DNA from: Streptomyces sp. SJL17-4
GTDB taxonomy: Bacteria > Actinomycetota > Actinomycetes > Streptomycetales > Streptomycetaceae
Assembly: GCF_036826855.1 (NCBI RefSeq)
Contig: NZ_CP104578.1
Span: forward strand, 7,126,501-7,190,500
Direction: 5' to 3'
DNA: 64,000 nt
The notes beneath the pieces were generated by a model. The model did not search any database, had not been told where the DNA came from, and saw only the letters and a program-made list of their open reading frames with translations. Positions 54,782 through 63,839 of this stretch are shown in pieces. Position numbers and translations under genes: made by a program. Each line of letters begins with the position of its first letter. The stretch's first letter is position 1.

Positions 54782-55969
54782 TCAGCGCACCGCCACCACG
54801 GCCGACCCGTGCCCGAACAGCCCCTGGTTCGCGGTGATGCCGACCCGTGCCCCCGGCACCTGCCGGTCACCCGCCGTACCCCGCAGCTGCCAGGTCAGCT
54901 CGCATACCTGGGCGATCGCCTGGGCGGGAACGGCCTCCCCGAACGAGGCCAGCCCGCCGCTGGTGTTGACGGGCAGGCGTCCACCGAGCGCGGTCGTCCC
55001 GTCCCGCAGCAGCTTGGCGCCCTCGCCGGCCGCGCACAGCCCGATGTCCTCGTACCACTCCAGCTCCAGAGCGGTGGACAGGTCGTAGACCTCGGCGAGG
55101 GACAGGTCCTCGGGCCCGATCCCCGCCTCCTCGTAGGCGGCACGCGCGATGGAGGCGCGGAAGGAATGCGCGGCGGGCGCGACGGCCACCGCCGAGTCGG
55201 TCGCGATGTCCGGGAGGTCGAGCACCGCCTTGGGGTACGTGGGGGAGACCGTCGACACGGCCCGGACCCGCACCGGGTCGGGGTGCCCATGGCCGCGCGC
55301 GAAGTCCATGCTGGACAGCACGAGCGCGGCGCCTCCGTCCGAGGTGGCGCAGATGTCGAGGAGCCGCAGCGGATCGGCGACGACGGCCGAGGCCGCCACC
55401 TGCTCGGCGCTCACGCGCGCGCGATAGCGGGCGAGCGGATTGAGCGCGCCGGCCGCCGCGTTCTTCACCTTCACCTGGGCGAAGTCCTCGGGCGTGTCCC
55501 CGTACAGGGCCATCCTGCGGCGCGCGTAGAGCGCGAAGTACGCGGGGTTGGTGGCCCCGAGCACCCGGAACCGCAGCCAGTCCGGGTCGTCGGGACGCTC
55601 GCCGCCGGCCGGGGCCAGGAAGCCCTTGGGCGTCGCGTCCGCGCCGACGACCAGGACCACGTCCGCGAGTCCGGCGAGGATCTGGGCCCGTGCGGTCCCG
55701 ATCGCCTGGGCACCGGAGGCGCAGGCCGCGTACACGCTGGTGACGCGCGCCCCCTGCCACCCGAGGGCCTGGGCGAACGTCGCCCCGGCCACGTAACCCG
55801 GGTACCCGCAGCGCATCGTGTTCGCGCCGACGACGGAACCCACGTCCGTCCAGTCCAGGCCGGCGTCGGCGAGCGCGGCGCGGGCGGCGACCGTCCCGTA
55901 ACTGACGAAACTCCGCCCCCACTTGCCCCACGGATGCATTCCCGCCCCGAGGACCGCGATGTCGTTCAC
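54782..55969 (-). CDS. Lipid-transfer protein / thiolase-like enzyme
   Basis: A 395-residue thiolase-fold protein of the SCP-x/lipid-transfer branch. It has MNDIAVLGAGMHPWGKW at the start, the nucleophile-type VYAACASGAQAIGTARAQI, VNTSGGLASFGEAVPAQAIAQ, and a GHGSAVVAV end. Such proteins act on acyl-CoA thioesters, often in sterol or branched side-chain breakdown, as thiolase or aldol-type lyase together with an OB-fold partner. ATG 55969 overlaps the partner's stop by four bases. Control is presumably from the palindrome at 56465. Confidence 0.9.
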   Translation of the reverse strand: MNDIAVLGAGMHPWGKWGRSFVSYGTVAARAALADAGLDWTDVGSVVGANTMRCGYPGYVAGATFAQALGWQGARVTSVYAACASGAQAIGTARAQILAGLADVVLVVGADATPKGFLAPAGGERPDDPDWLRFRVLGATNPAYFALYARRRMALYGDTPEDFAQVKVKNAAAGALNPLARYRARVSAEQVAASAVVADPLRLLDICATSDGGAALVLSSMDFARGHGHPDPVRVRAVSTVSPTYPKAVLDLPDIATDSAVAVAPAAHSFRASIARAAYEEAGIGPEDLSLAEVYDLSTALELEWYEDIGLCAAGEGAKLLRDGTTALGGRLPVNTSGGLASFGEAVPAQAIAQVCELTWQLRGTAGDRQVPGARVGITANQGLFGHGSAVVAVR

Positions 55970-56430
55970 GACCGCTCCTCCCGTGCGACGGGCCGCCAGT
56001 TCCAGGTGGTCCAGATGTGTTCGTCATCCTCGTTGAGGACCCCGGGCACCACCTCGACCTCCGTCCCGACCGCCAGATCGGCCGTCGTCACCCCCGGCGC
56101 GGCCTGCCCGAGGACCACCATCGCCTCGGCCGCCAGCTCGACCGCGACGAGGGTGTACGGCTCCCAGGGCGCCTCCGGATCGGAGACGTACGGGGCGGGC
56201 GGACGGTAGCGCCCGTCGGTGTACGACCAGACCCGGCCGCGCGGAGAGAGCGGGAACTCGGCGAGCTCCCCGCCACCGGGGCAGACCGGATTGCGGCACA
56301 CGTCGTCCGCGCGCGGGAAGAAGACCGACGCACAGGCCGTGCAACGGGTCCCGAGCAGCCGGAACTCCGCAGTCGGCACGGTGTCGTCGGTGAACCACCC
56401 GGTCACCACCGGTGTGCGTGTCCGTGCCAT
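55966..56430 (-). CDS. Zn-ribbon/OB-fold (DUF35) partner protein
   Basis: A 154-residue protein with a zinc ribbon (GTRCTACASVFFPRADDVCRNPVCPG) followed by an OB-fold (GRVWSYTDGRYRPPAPYVSDPEAPWEPYTLVAVELA). DUF35 proteins form complexes with thiolase-like lipid-transfer proteins and are required for their activity in the steroid lyases studied. First gene of the two-gene unit; ATG 56430 lies 35 bases from the operator-like palindrome. Confidence 0.92.
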   Translation of the reverse strand: MARTRTPVVTGWFTDDTVPTAEFRLLGTRCTACASVFFPRADDVCRNPVCPGGGELAEFPLSPRGRVWSYTDGRYRPPAPYVSDPEAPWEPYTLVAVELAAEAMVVLGQAAPGVTTADLAVGTEVEVVPGVLNEDDEHIWTTWNWRPVAREERS

Positions 56431-56464
56431 CCAGGCCTCCCGTGCCTACCATCGACCACCGTGA

Positions 56465-56481
56465 TCTGACGAACCGTCAGA
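56465..56481. promoter_or_regulatory. TetR-type operator palindrome, second copy
   Basis: TCTGACGAACCGTCAGA has perfect 7-bp arms and a 3-base spacer. The core TGACG-N3-CGTCA equals that at 13826-13844. It lies in the 83-base gap upstream of the OB-fold gene. Confidence 0.65.
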
Positions 56482-56513
56482 AGTGTGGCACGGGAGCCCC
56501 GCGGACGAAAGGT

Positions 56514-57335
56514 TCAGTGACCGGCCACCGACCTCCTCGCCACCGGGAAGTCGAAGAACGTGCTCGGGTACGGCTCCGGCTTGAAGGTGAAGTGCCACCA
56601 CTCCTCGGGCAGGTTCACGAAGCCCTGCTCGACGAGCGTGCTCTTGAGCAGCTGCCGATGGGCCCGCTGCACGCCCTGGATCCGGGCGTCGTCGGTGTGC
56701 GAGAGCGTGTCGAAGCAGTCGTACCCGGTGCCCATGTCCACGGAGTTGTCCGGGAACCGCTCCCCTTGTGGCGCGTAGCACTCCGTCAACCTCTCGCCCG
56801 GCACGTACGCGCGCGTGGGCACCGCCGGCAGCCGGACGATCGTCAGATCCACCGTCGAGCCCCGGCTGTGCCCGGACTTCTCCGCGATGTAACCGTCCGC
56901 GAACAGTCTCGACTTGTCGACGAGCGGATAGAACTCCCCCTTCATCCGCTCGTCCGCCAGGTCCTTCGCCCAGCGCACGAAGTGGTCGACAGCCCGCTGC
57001 GGCCGGTAGCAGTCGTACACCTTGAGGGTGTAGCCACGGGCGAGGAGACGCACCTGCGCGCGGTGCAGCGCCTCGGCGGCCGGCCGGGTCAGGATGCACA
57101 GCGGCTGCCGGTAGCCGTCCACCGGCTCGCCCACGAAGTTGTGCTCCGTCGTGTAGCGCATCTCCTGAATGATCGTCCGGTCCACCGAGTCGAGGGCCAC
57201 GAACTCCCGTGGCGCCTTCGGCTCCGGCGCGGCGGACGCCGGGGGAGCGGGGGCGGCGACGGCGCCCGTGACGGCGAGCAGTCCGGCCGCGGCCGCGACG
57301 GCGAGAGTACGGAAAGCGGAAGCAAGTGCTGTCAT
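56514..57335 (-). CDS. Secreted D-Ala-D-Ala dipeptidase, VanX-like (M15 family)
   Basis: A 273-residue precursor with a signal peptide (FRTLAVAAAAGLLAVTGAVAAPAPPASAA). The mature part has the zinc/catalytic motifs SGHSRGSTVDLTI (His and Asp ligands) and LPEEWWHF (Glu base and second His). VanX-type enzymes cleave D-alanyl-D-alanine. Secretion argues for peptidoglycan fragment recycling or remodelling rather than cytoplasmic vancomycin resistance, and no vanHA genes are near. ATG 57335 is preferred; it overlaps the other-strand region upstream of the NUDIX gene. Confidence 0.9.
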   Translation of the reverse strand: MTALASAFRTLAVAAAAGLLAVTGAVAAPAPPASAAPEPKAPREFVALDSVDRTIIQEMRYTTEHNFVGEPVDGYRQPLCILTRPAAEALHRAQVRLLARGYTLKVYDCYRPQRAVDHFVRWAKDLADERMKGEFYPLVDKSRLFADGYIAEKSGHSRGSTVDLTIVRLPAVPTRAYVPGERLTECYAPQGERFPDNSVDMGTGYDCFDTLSHTDDARIQGVQRAHRQLLKSTLVEQGFVNLPEEWWHFTFKPEPYPSTFFDFPVARRSVAGH

Positions 57336-57393
57336 GCGCACCGTCTATCAGTTCCGGCAGCGCCGGGAAAGGGTGATCGCATACGGTCGGCCC

Positions 57394-57921
57394 GTGAAGG
57401 ACTCCCACTGCACGTTCTGCGGCGCCGCCCACCCGGCCGACGCCGGCTGGCCCCGCATCTGCCGGGCCTGCGGCCACACCGCATACCGCAATCCACTGCC
57501 CGTCGCCGTCGCCCTGCTCCCCGTCACGGACGGACCGGACCGACCGGACGGAACGAACGGAACGGCCACGGGCCTCGTCGTCATCACCCGCACCATCGAA
57601 CCCGCATGCGGGGAGGTCGCCCTGCCCGGCGGCTTCATCGACCACGGCGAGGACTGGCGCGCCGCCGTGGTCCGCGAACTGCGTGAGGAGACCGGGATCC
57701 TGGCCTCCGCCGAGGAAGTCCGCCTCGCGGACGCGCTGAGCTCCCCGGCCGGCCACCTCCTCCTCTTCGGCCTCCTCCCGCCCCGCCCGGCGGCCGCGCT
57801 TCCGCCCTCGGCCCCGACGGACGAGACGAGCGGCCACCACGTGCTCCGGGCACCCGGGGAACTGGCCTTCCCGCTCCACACGGAGGCGGTACGGAAGTGG
57901 TTCGCGGGCGCCTACGGGTGA
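57394..57921 (+). CDS. NUDIX hydrolase with N-terminal zinc ribbon
   Basis: A 175-residue protein: KDSHCTFCGAAHPADAGWPRICRACGHTAYRNP is a four-Cys zinc ribbon, and GGFIDHGEDWRAAVVRELREETGI is the NUDIX box. The combination recalls NudC-like NAD pyrophosphatases and zinc-ribbon NUDIX proteins, but substrate specificity cannot be read. GTG 57394 is chosen with a TACGGT -10-like element just upstream (leaderless start possible); ATG 57334 would add 20 residues. Confidence 0.85.
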   Translation: MKDSHCTFCGAAHPADAGWPRICRACGHTAYRNPLPVAVALLPVTDGPDRPDGTNGTATGLVVITRTIEPACGEVALPGGFIDHGEDWRAAVVRELREETGILASAEEVRLADALSSPAGHLLLFGLLPPRPAAALPPSAPTDETSGHHVLRAPGELAFPLHTEAVRKWFAGAYG

Positions 57922-58020
57922 AAGCGACTGAGGTGTCCCGCAGCCGAGTTGTGAGGATCCCTGTCGTGCCGACGGGAGTACGAACCCCGGCGCGCTCGCC
58001 TGCTGGAGGGCTGATCCCAC

Positions 58021-58047
58021 CCGTGCGGACCCGATCGGCCCGCACGG
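58021..58047. terminator. Hairpin between convergent NUDIX and GH31 genes
   Basis: CCGTGCGG and CCGCACGG pair over 8 bp, with a further two pairs inside after one mismatch. It lies one base from the GH31 stop. Confidence 0.6.
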
Positions 58048-58048
58048 T

Positions 58049-60412
58049 TCACACCCCCCGCACCCGCACCGGCAGCCCCGCCTCCTCCACCCCGTCGTCC
58101 GTCACCCGTTCCACGACCACCCGCCCGTCCACGAGCCGTGACTGGTAGCGCTCGATCTCGGCCGTCTCCCAGCCGTCCCCCGTATCGCGTACGACGAGCC
58201 CGCCGCCCGTCCGCCCGGCGGCGGGCGCCCACACCTCCAGGGCAAGATCTCCGTCCTCGCCCCGCACCGGGAGCACCGCCCCCGCCCGCGCGAGGACCGG
58301 CACCCGGGAGAGCGGCGCGTCGAGCAGCACCTGCCCGGGACCCTCGTACGCCTGCCCCGTAGCCGTGTCGTACCAGCGTCCGCGCGGCAGCCGCACGGCC
58401 CGCCGGTCGGCGCCCCGGGTCAGGACCGGCGCCACCAGCAGCGCGTCGCCGAGCAGGAACGCGTCCTCGCAGTCGCGCAGCACCCGGTCCTCGGGCGCCC
58501 CCCACCACAGCGGGCGTACGTACGGCGCACCCGTCATCCGGGCGAGCCGGGCCAGGGTCGTGAAGTACGGCCGAAGCCGCTCCCGTTCGGCCAGCGCCTC
58601 GCGCGCGTGCTCCAGGACCTCCGGACCGAACTCCCACGGTTCGCGCCGCCCCGCGTCGATCGCCGCGTGGGTGCGGAACAGCGGCAGCCACGCCCCCAGC
58701 TGGTACCAGCGCAGGAACAGCTCCGGCGTCGGACTGCCGTCGAAACCCCCCACGTCGGGACCCGAGTACGGCACCCCGCACAGCCCGAGACCCAGGACCA
58801 GGGCGAGCGAGGCCCGCAGCCCCGGCCACCCGGTCGACACATCGCCCGACCACGTGCCCCCGTACCGCTGCATCCCCGCCCAGCCGGAACGCGAGAAGAG
58901 GAAGGGCCGCTCGTCCGGCCGCAGCCGGCGCAGCCCCTCGTACCCGGCCCGCGCCATCGTCAGGCCGTACACGTTGTGCGCCTCGCGGTGGTCGCCGCCC
59001 CGGCCGTCCAGGTCGTGCCGTGCCGAGCGCGGCAGCGTCATGTCACCGAAGGGCGCGAAGGACACCGGCTCGTTCATGTCGTGCCACACCCCGGCGAAGC
59101 CCTGCCCGAGCCGCTCCTCGTACAGCTCGCCCCACCACTCCCGTACCGCCGGATCCGTGAAGTCCGGGTAGGCGCACTCGCCCGGCCACACCACCCCGTG
59201 GACCTCGTTGCCCCGCGCGTCCCGGACGAAGGCCCCGGCCGCCCGTCCGCTGTCGTACACCGCGTTCCCCGGTTCGACCTTCACCGCCGGGTCCACGATC
59301 GACACGAGCCGCACGCCCTCCCCCCGCAGCTCCTTCGCGAGCCCCGGCAGATCGGGGAAACGCTCCCGGTCGACCGTGAACACCCGATGCCCGTCGTAGT
59401 GGTCGATGTCCAGGTGTACGGCGGACAGCGGCAGCCCCCGCTCCCGGTATCCGGCCACGACCCGCCGCACCTCGCGTTCGCTGCCGAACCCCCAGCGCGC
59501 GTGCTGCGGTCCGAGCGCCCAGTCCGGCGGCAGCGCCGGAGCGCCGGTGAGGGCCGCCCAGCCGTGGAGTACGCGCGCGGGAGTGCCGACCACCACCCAG
59601 CAGCGCAGCGGACCGCCACCCATCCGGACCTCGCTGGTTCCCGGCCGGTCGTGCCCGGACCCCGCGCCCTCCTCACCCTCGGCCAGGGTGACCCGGCCCT
59701 CCCAGGAGTTGTCGTGGAAGGCCAGGTGCGTCCCCGCGTCCGAGACGACGAACTGCACGGGCATGGTGAGGTAGAGCGGATCGTCCCCGGGGCCGAAGCT
59801 CCCCTTGGGATCGGTGTTCCAGAGGCGGTACGAGCCGTCCCGCAGCCGCGGTCCCGCCGACCGCCCGCCCAGCCCGAAGAACCGGGCGTCCGCCGGCACC
59901 TCACTGCGCTGCACCCAGCGCGCCGCCCCACCGGACGAAGCCCCACCGGCCACCGGCTCCCACCAGCGCGGCGGCAGGTCCCGGCGCAGCATCACCCCGC
60001 CCGGCGTACGGATCTCCACCGCCCCGTGCCGGGACACCGCCACCGTCACCCGCTCCGACACGATCCGCCAGCCGCCGTCCGTGTCCGGCTCCAGGGTGGC
60101 CCGCAGATCCGGATCCGGCGCGTCGCCCGCCAGGGCGTACGAGGGAAGCGGCTCGGCCCCGTCCCACCCCCAGAACACGGTGCCGCCCGACGACACACAG
60201 ATCCGCAACGAGGACCGCGCGAACCGGATGGTCCCCCCACCCGGCGCGGCCTCCGCGTCCGCCGCCGGCCCCGGTACCCGGGCCCGCTCCGCACCCCTCG
60301 GCGGCAGACCCCACGCGTCCGTACGACGCTGCCGCCACGCCGCCCGCACCGTCCGCAACCCCCACACCGAGCCGAACACCTTCATCGAACGCACCAGTTC
60401 ACGACCGTCCAT
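58049..60412 (-). CDS. Glycoside hydrolase family 31 (alpha-glucosidase-type)
   Basis: A 787-residue enzyme. The beta-sandwich N-terminus is followed by a TIM barrel with the nucleophile motif GFAGVWHDMNEPVSF (Asp of WHDMNE) and the acid/base region GTWSGDVSTGW. Other GH31 marks are LDIDHYDGHRVFTVD and the late PYVRPLWWG. No signal peptide, so intracellular. It probably acts on alpha-glucosides or alpha-xylosides. The start is uncertain (MDGREL at 60412 or MKVFGS at 60385); neither has a good ribosome site. Divergent from the acetoacetyl-CoA synthetase with a long palindrome between. Confidence 0.92.
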   Translation of the reverse strand: MDGRELVRSMKVFGSVWGLRTVRAAWRQRRTDAWGLPPRGAERARVPGPAADAEAAPGGGTIRFARSSLRICVSSGGTVFWGWDGAEPLPSYALAGDAPDPDLRATLEPDTDGGWRIVSERVTVAVSRHGAVEIRTPGGVMLRRDLPPRWWEPVAGGASSGGAARWVQRSEVPADARFFGLGGRSAGPRLRDGSYRLWNTDPKGSFGPGDDPLYLTMPVQFVVSDAGTHLAFHDNSWEGRVTLAEGEEGAGSGHDRPGTSEVRMGGGPLRCWVVVGTPARVLHGWAALTGAPALPPDWALGPQHARWGFGSEREVRRVVAGYRERGLPLSAVHLDIDHYDGHRVFTVDRERFPDLPGLAKELRGEGVRLVSIVDPAVKVEPGNAVYDSGRAAGAFVRDARGNEVHGVVWPGECAYPDFTDPAVREWWGELYEERLGQGFAGVWHDMNEPVSFAPFGDMTLPRSARHDLDGRGGDHREAHNVYGLTMARAGYEGLRRLRPDERPFLFSRSGWAGMQRYGGTWSGDVSTGWPGLRASLALVLGLGLCGVPYSGPDVGGFDGSPTPELFLRWYQLGAWLPLFRTHAAIDAGRREPWEFGPEVLEHAREALAERERLRPYFTTLARLARMTGAPYVRPLWWGAPEDRVLRDCEDAFLLGDALLVAPVLTRGADRRAVRLPRGRWYDTATGQAYEGPGQVLLDAPLSRVPVLARAGAVLPVRGEDGDLALEVWAPAAGRTGGGLVVRDTGDGWETAEIERYQSRLVDGRVVVERVTDDGVEEAGLPVRVRGV

Positions 60413-60492
60413 GCAGCTCAGCCTGCCACCCACCCGGGGCGGAACAGGCTCCGTTCAACTGGCGTTCACCCGTGGTGGGAGCACATATTCAA

Positions 60493-60514
60493 CTGCCCGA
60501 CCATGGGCGGGCAG
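60493..60514. promoter_or_regulatory. 22-bp near-perfect palindrome between GH31 and AacS genes
   Basis: CTGCCCGACCA and TGGGCGGGCAG are reverse complements with one mismatch (10 of 11 pairs), centred on CCATGG. It lies 80 bases from the GH31 start and 113 from the AacS start. A regulator site is likely; an artefact of GC-rich DNA cannot be excluded. Confidence 0.5.
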
Positions 60515-60627
60515 ACCTGGTGCGAATGACGATCACATGGCATCGTCCTGTCAGCCGCGTCACGCGCACACCCCAGCACGTGCGCGGGACACACGCCGAC
60601 CCCGCGTACAGCCAGGGAGCCGCCCCA

Positions 60628-62598
60628 ATGACATCAGCGCAGACCGAGCCGCTCTGGCAGCCGGACGAGGAACGCGTCGCCACGGCCGCCGTGACCCGCT
60701 TCCAGACCTGGGCCGCCGAACACCACGGCGCCCCGGCCGAGGGCGGATACCAGGCGCTCCACCGCTGGTCCGTCGACGAGCTCGAAGCCTTCTGGCAGGC
60801 CGTCGTCGAGTGGTTCGACATCCGCTTCTCCACCCCGTACGAGCGCGTCCTCGGCGACCGCTCGATGCCCGGCGCCGACTGGTTCCCCGGGGCCACCCTC
60901 AACTACGCCGAGCACGCCCTGCGCGCCGCAGACGAGCGCCCCCATGACACGGCCCTGCTCCATGTGGACGAAACACATGAGCCCACGCCGATCACCTGGG
61001 CCGAGCTCCGCCGCCAGGTCGGCTCCCTCGCCGCCGAACTCCGTGCCCTCGGCGTCCGGCCGGGCGACCGGATCAGCGGCTACCTGCCCAACGTCCCGCA
61101 GTCCGTCGTGGCCCTCCTCGCCACCGCCGCGGTCGGCGGTGTGTGGACCTCCTGCGCCCCCGACTTCGGTGCCCGCAGCGTCCTCGACCGCTTCCAGCAG
61201 GTCGAGCCGGTCGTCCTCTTCACCGTCGACGGCTACCGCTACGGCGGCAAGGAGCACGACCGCCGCGAGACCGTCGCCGAACTGCGCGCCGAGCTTCCGA
61301 CCCTCCGCGCCGTCGTCCACGTCCCGCTGCTCGGCACCCCGGCACCCGAGGGCACCCTCGCCTGGGCCGACCTCGTCGCCGCGGACGTCGAGCCGGTCTA
61401 CGAGCAGGTCCCGTTCTCGCACCCGCTGTGGGTCCTGTACTCCTCCGGCACCACCGGCCTCCCGAAGGCGATCGTCCAGTCCCAGGGCGGCATCCTCGTC
61501 GAGCACGTCAAGCAGCTGGGCCTGCACTGCGACCTGGGCCCCGAGGACGTGTTCTTCTGGTACACCTCCACCGGCTGGATGATGTGGAACTTCCTCGTCT
61601 CCGGCCTGCTCACCGGCACGACCGTCGTCCTGTACGACGGCAGCCCCGGCTACCCCGACACCGCCACCCAGTGGCGCGTCGCCGAACGCACCCGCGCCAC
61701 CCTGTACGGCACCTCCGCCGCGTACGTGATGGCCTGCGCGAAGGCGGACGTGCACCCCGGCCGTGACTTCGACCTCTCGGCGGTGAAGTGCGTCGCCACC
61801 ACCGGCTCCCCGCTGCCCCCCGACGGCTTCCGCTGGCTCCACGACGAGGTCCGCGAGAACCTCTGGATCGCCTCCGTCAGCGGTGGAACCGACGTGTGCT
61901 CCTGCTTCGCGGGCGCCGTCCCCACCCTCCCGGTCCACATCGGCGAACTCCAGGCGGCCGGCCTCGGCACCGACCTCCAGGCCTGGGACCCCTCCGGCAA
62001 GCCCGTGATCGGAGAGGTCGGCGAGCTCGTCGTCACCAACCCCATGCCGTCCATGCCGATCCACTTCTGGAACGACCCGGACGGCAGCCGCTACCGCGAC
62101 AGCTACTTCGAGATGTTCCCGGGCGTCTGGCGCCACGGAGACTGGATCACGATCACCGACCACGGCTCGGTCGTCATCCACGGCCGCTCCGACTCCACCC
62201 TGAACCGCCAGGGCGTCCGGATGGGGAGCGCCGATATCTATGAGGCCGTCGAACGCCTCCCGGAGATCCGCGAATCCCTCGTGATCGGCCTGGAGGAGCC
62301 GGACGGCGGCTACTGGATGCCGCTCTTCGTCCACCTCGTCGAGGGCGCCACCCTCGACGAGGAGCTGATCGCCCGCATCAAGCGGACGATCCGTACCGAA
62401 CTCTCCCCCCGCCACGTCCCCGACGAGATCATCGAGGTCCCGGGCGTCCCGCACACCCTCACGGGCAAGCGCATCGAGGTCCCGGTCAAGCGCCTCCTCC
62501 AGGGCACCCCCCTGGCCAAGGCCGTCAACGCCGGCTCGGTCGACGACCTCGGCCTCCTGCACTTCTACGAGACCCTGGCGGCCGACCGCCGCCGCTGA
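60628..62598 (+). CDS. Acetoacetate-CoA ligase (acetoacetyl-CoA synthetase)
   Basis: A 656-residue ANL-superfamily ligase. ATP-binding motif LYSSGTTGLPKAIVQSQGG, the AacS/Acs-type FWYTSTGWMMWNFL, adenylation loops HGDWITITDHGSVVIHGRSDSTLNRQGVRMGSADIYEAV, and the C-terminal Lys in HTLTGKRIEVPVKRLLQG. Length and the close spacing of FDIRFSTPYERVLGDRSMPGADWFPGATLNYAEH are typical of acetoacetyl-CoA synthetase, which activates acetoacetate for lipid or PHB-type metabolism. ATG 60628 has GGGAG eight bases upstream. A perfect 17-bp hairpin ends the transcript. Confidence 0.93.
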   Translation: MTSAQTEPLWQPDEERVATAAVTRFQTWAAEHHGAPAEGGYQALHRWSVDELEAFWQAVVEWFDIRFSTPYERVLGDRSMPGADWFPGATLNYAEHALRAADERPHDTALLHVDETHEPTPITWAELRRQVGSLAAELRALGVRPGDRISGYLPNVPQSVVALLATAAVGGVWTSCAPDFGARSVLDRFQQVEPVVLFTVDGYRYGGKEHDRRETVAELRAELPTLRAVVHVPLLGTPAPEGTLAWADLVAADVEPVYEQVPFSHPLWVLYSSGTTGLPKAIVQSQGGILVEHVKQLGLHCDLGPEDVFFWYTSTGWMMWNFLVSGLLTGTTVVLYDGSPGYPDTATQWRVAERTRATLYGTSAAYVMACAKADVHPGRDFDLSAVKCVATTGSPLPPDGFRWLHDEVRENLWIASVSGGTDVCSCFAGAVPTLPVHIGELQAAGLGTDLQAWDPSGKPVIGEVGELVVTNPMPSMPIHFWNDPDGSRYRDSYFEMFPGVWRHGDWITITDHGSVVIHGRSDSTLNRQGVRMGSADIYEAVERLPEIRESLVIGLEEPDGGYWMPLFVHLVEGATLDEELIARIKRTIRTELSPRHVPDEIIEVPGVPHTLTGKRIEVPVKRLLQGTPLAKAVNAGSVDDLGLLHFYETLAADRRR

Positions 62599-62602
62599 GC
62601 GC

Positions 62603-62646
62603 ACGGCAGGGCCCGCCGACCCGTTCGGATCGGCGGGCCCTGCCGT
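62603..62646. terminator. Perfect 17-bp stem terminator
   Basis: Arms 62603-62619 and 62630-62646 (ACGGCAGGGCCCGCCGA and complement) with a 10-base loop, starting four bases after the AacS stop. Confidence 0.88.
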
Positions 62647-62655
62647 TTCCGGTCA

Positions 62656-62723
62656 GCCCTTCGGCTCAGCTCGGCCCGCGCCCTTCGACCCACCGGCTCA
62701 CGCCCTTCGGCTCAGCTCGGCCC
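62656..62723. repeat. Direct repeat of GCCCTTCGGCTCAGCTCGGCCC
   Basis: A 22-base unit at 62656-62677 recurs exactly at 62702-62723 with a degenerate part between. The flanking bases repeat pieces of the 3' end of the next minus-strand gene (CCCTTCGG encodes its final ProLysGly). It looks like local duplication of a gene end. Confidence 0.75.
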
Positions 62724-62735
62724 ACCCGCCTCGGT

Positions 62736-63839
62736 TCAGCCCTTCGGCAGCTCGCCGGGCGCCGGGGCGGACGCCTTGGCGAGCACCGCCGACACCCCGA
62801 GGACCGTCCCGGCCCGGCCCGCCGAGGTGGTCTCGGTCAGGACGGTGCGCTCACCGAGGAACGCCGACGTGGTCCGGTCGAAGATCCACTGGGTCTGCTC
62901 GCCATGGGCGGTACGGGCCACCGCGACGCCCTCGCGACCGGCCGCGTCCTTCGCGGACGGCAAGAGGGTCACCCCGGGGATCCGCGCCGCCGCCCCGTAC
63001 AGCGCGGCGGTGACCTTCGGCGGGGCCCAGGTCTCGGCGAGCAGGGTCCCGATCGCGGTGAACGCCCGCTGATCGGCGTCGCCCTCGCCCGTGCGCGTCT
63101 GGTCCCGGATCAGGCGCAGCAGCGCGTCCGGATCCGTGGGGAGGGTCGCCACGTACGTGTGGGTCGGATTCGTGACGGAGGGAGCGGCCGCCGCGAGGGT
63201 GGTCTTCCGGGGCGTGGCCCCGGGACCGTCCAGCTCGTACACGGGCAACTCGGCGCCGAGTTCGGTGTCGGCGGTACCGGGCTCGCGCAACAGCCCCGGC
63301 CGGCTGCCGTCGACGGAGAGCCACACCTCGCGCTGGTGCGCGGGCGGCAGCGCGGCCGGACCGCCGGCCGCGTCGCGCCCCGCGTGGGCGACGAGGCTCC
63401 TGACGTAGACGTACCCGCCGGGCCGGGCGTCCGGCGCGGGAGCGGCGGCAGCGGCGAGCGCGGCACCGGACAGGACGCGTACGGCCTCCGGCGTCGCGGG
63501 CCGACCGACCGAGAAGCGGCCCGGAGACCCGGTGGGACCGTTCTGGGGCGCGAGCACGGCGACACCGGTGACGACCGCGCAGGCGGCCACCGGCGCGACG
63601 ATCCAGCTGAGCCGGACCCCGGGACGCGCCCGCCGCTCGCGGGACACGCGGCCACCGGCGCCGTCCCCGGACGCGAGGGCGGTCCGCAGCACGGAGTGCC
63701 GCAGGTCACGGTCCCGCTCCGGCGCGAGCTCGGGCACCGGCGGCGGGGGAAGGAGCTCGGCGAGCTCGGCCCGCAGCAGCGCGTCCGCGTCCGCCCGGCC
63801 CCGGTCGTGGTGCGGCGTACGAGAGGCAGAGGCGTTCAT
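62736..63839 (-). CDS. CU044_5270 family membrane protein
   Basis: A 367-residue protein with a cytoplasmic N-terminus (ADALLRAELAELLPPPPVPELAPERDRDLRHSVLRTAL), one membrane helix (WIVAPVAACAVVTGVAVLAP) and an outer domain (GGYVYVRSLVAHAGR, RDQTRTGEGDADQRAFTAIGTLLAETWAPPKVTAALYGAAARIPGVTL). The arrangement is that of the actinobacterial CU044_5270 family, usually encoded directly after an ECF-type sigma factor and suspected to be its membrane partner. ATG 63839 follows GGAGAA. The start overlaps the upstream frame's stop (ATGA). Confidence 0.88.
   Translation of the reverse strand: MNASASRTPHHDRGRADADALLRAELAELLPPPPVPELAPERDRDLRHSVLRTALASGDGAGGRVSRERRARPGVRLSWIVAPVAACAVVTGVAVLAPQNGPTGSPGRFSVGRPATPEAVRVLSGAALAAAAAPAPDARPGGYVYVRSLVAHAGRDAAGGPAALPPAHQREVWLSVDGSRPGLLREPGTADTELGAELPVYELDGPGATPRKTTLAAAAPSVTNPTHTYVATLPTDPDALLRLIRDQTRTGEGDADQRAFTAIGTLLAETWAPPKVTAALYGAAARIPGVTLLPSAKDAAGREGVAVARTAHGEQTQWIFDRTTSAFLGERTVLTETTSAGRAGTVLGVSAVLAKASAPAPGELPKG

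Noticed and set aside
56514..57335. VanX-like dipeptidase as part of a vancomycin-resistance cluster
   Set aside because: It carries a secretion signal and has no vanH, vanA, vanR or vanS neighbours.
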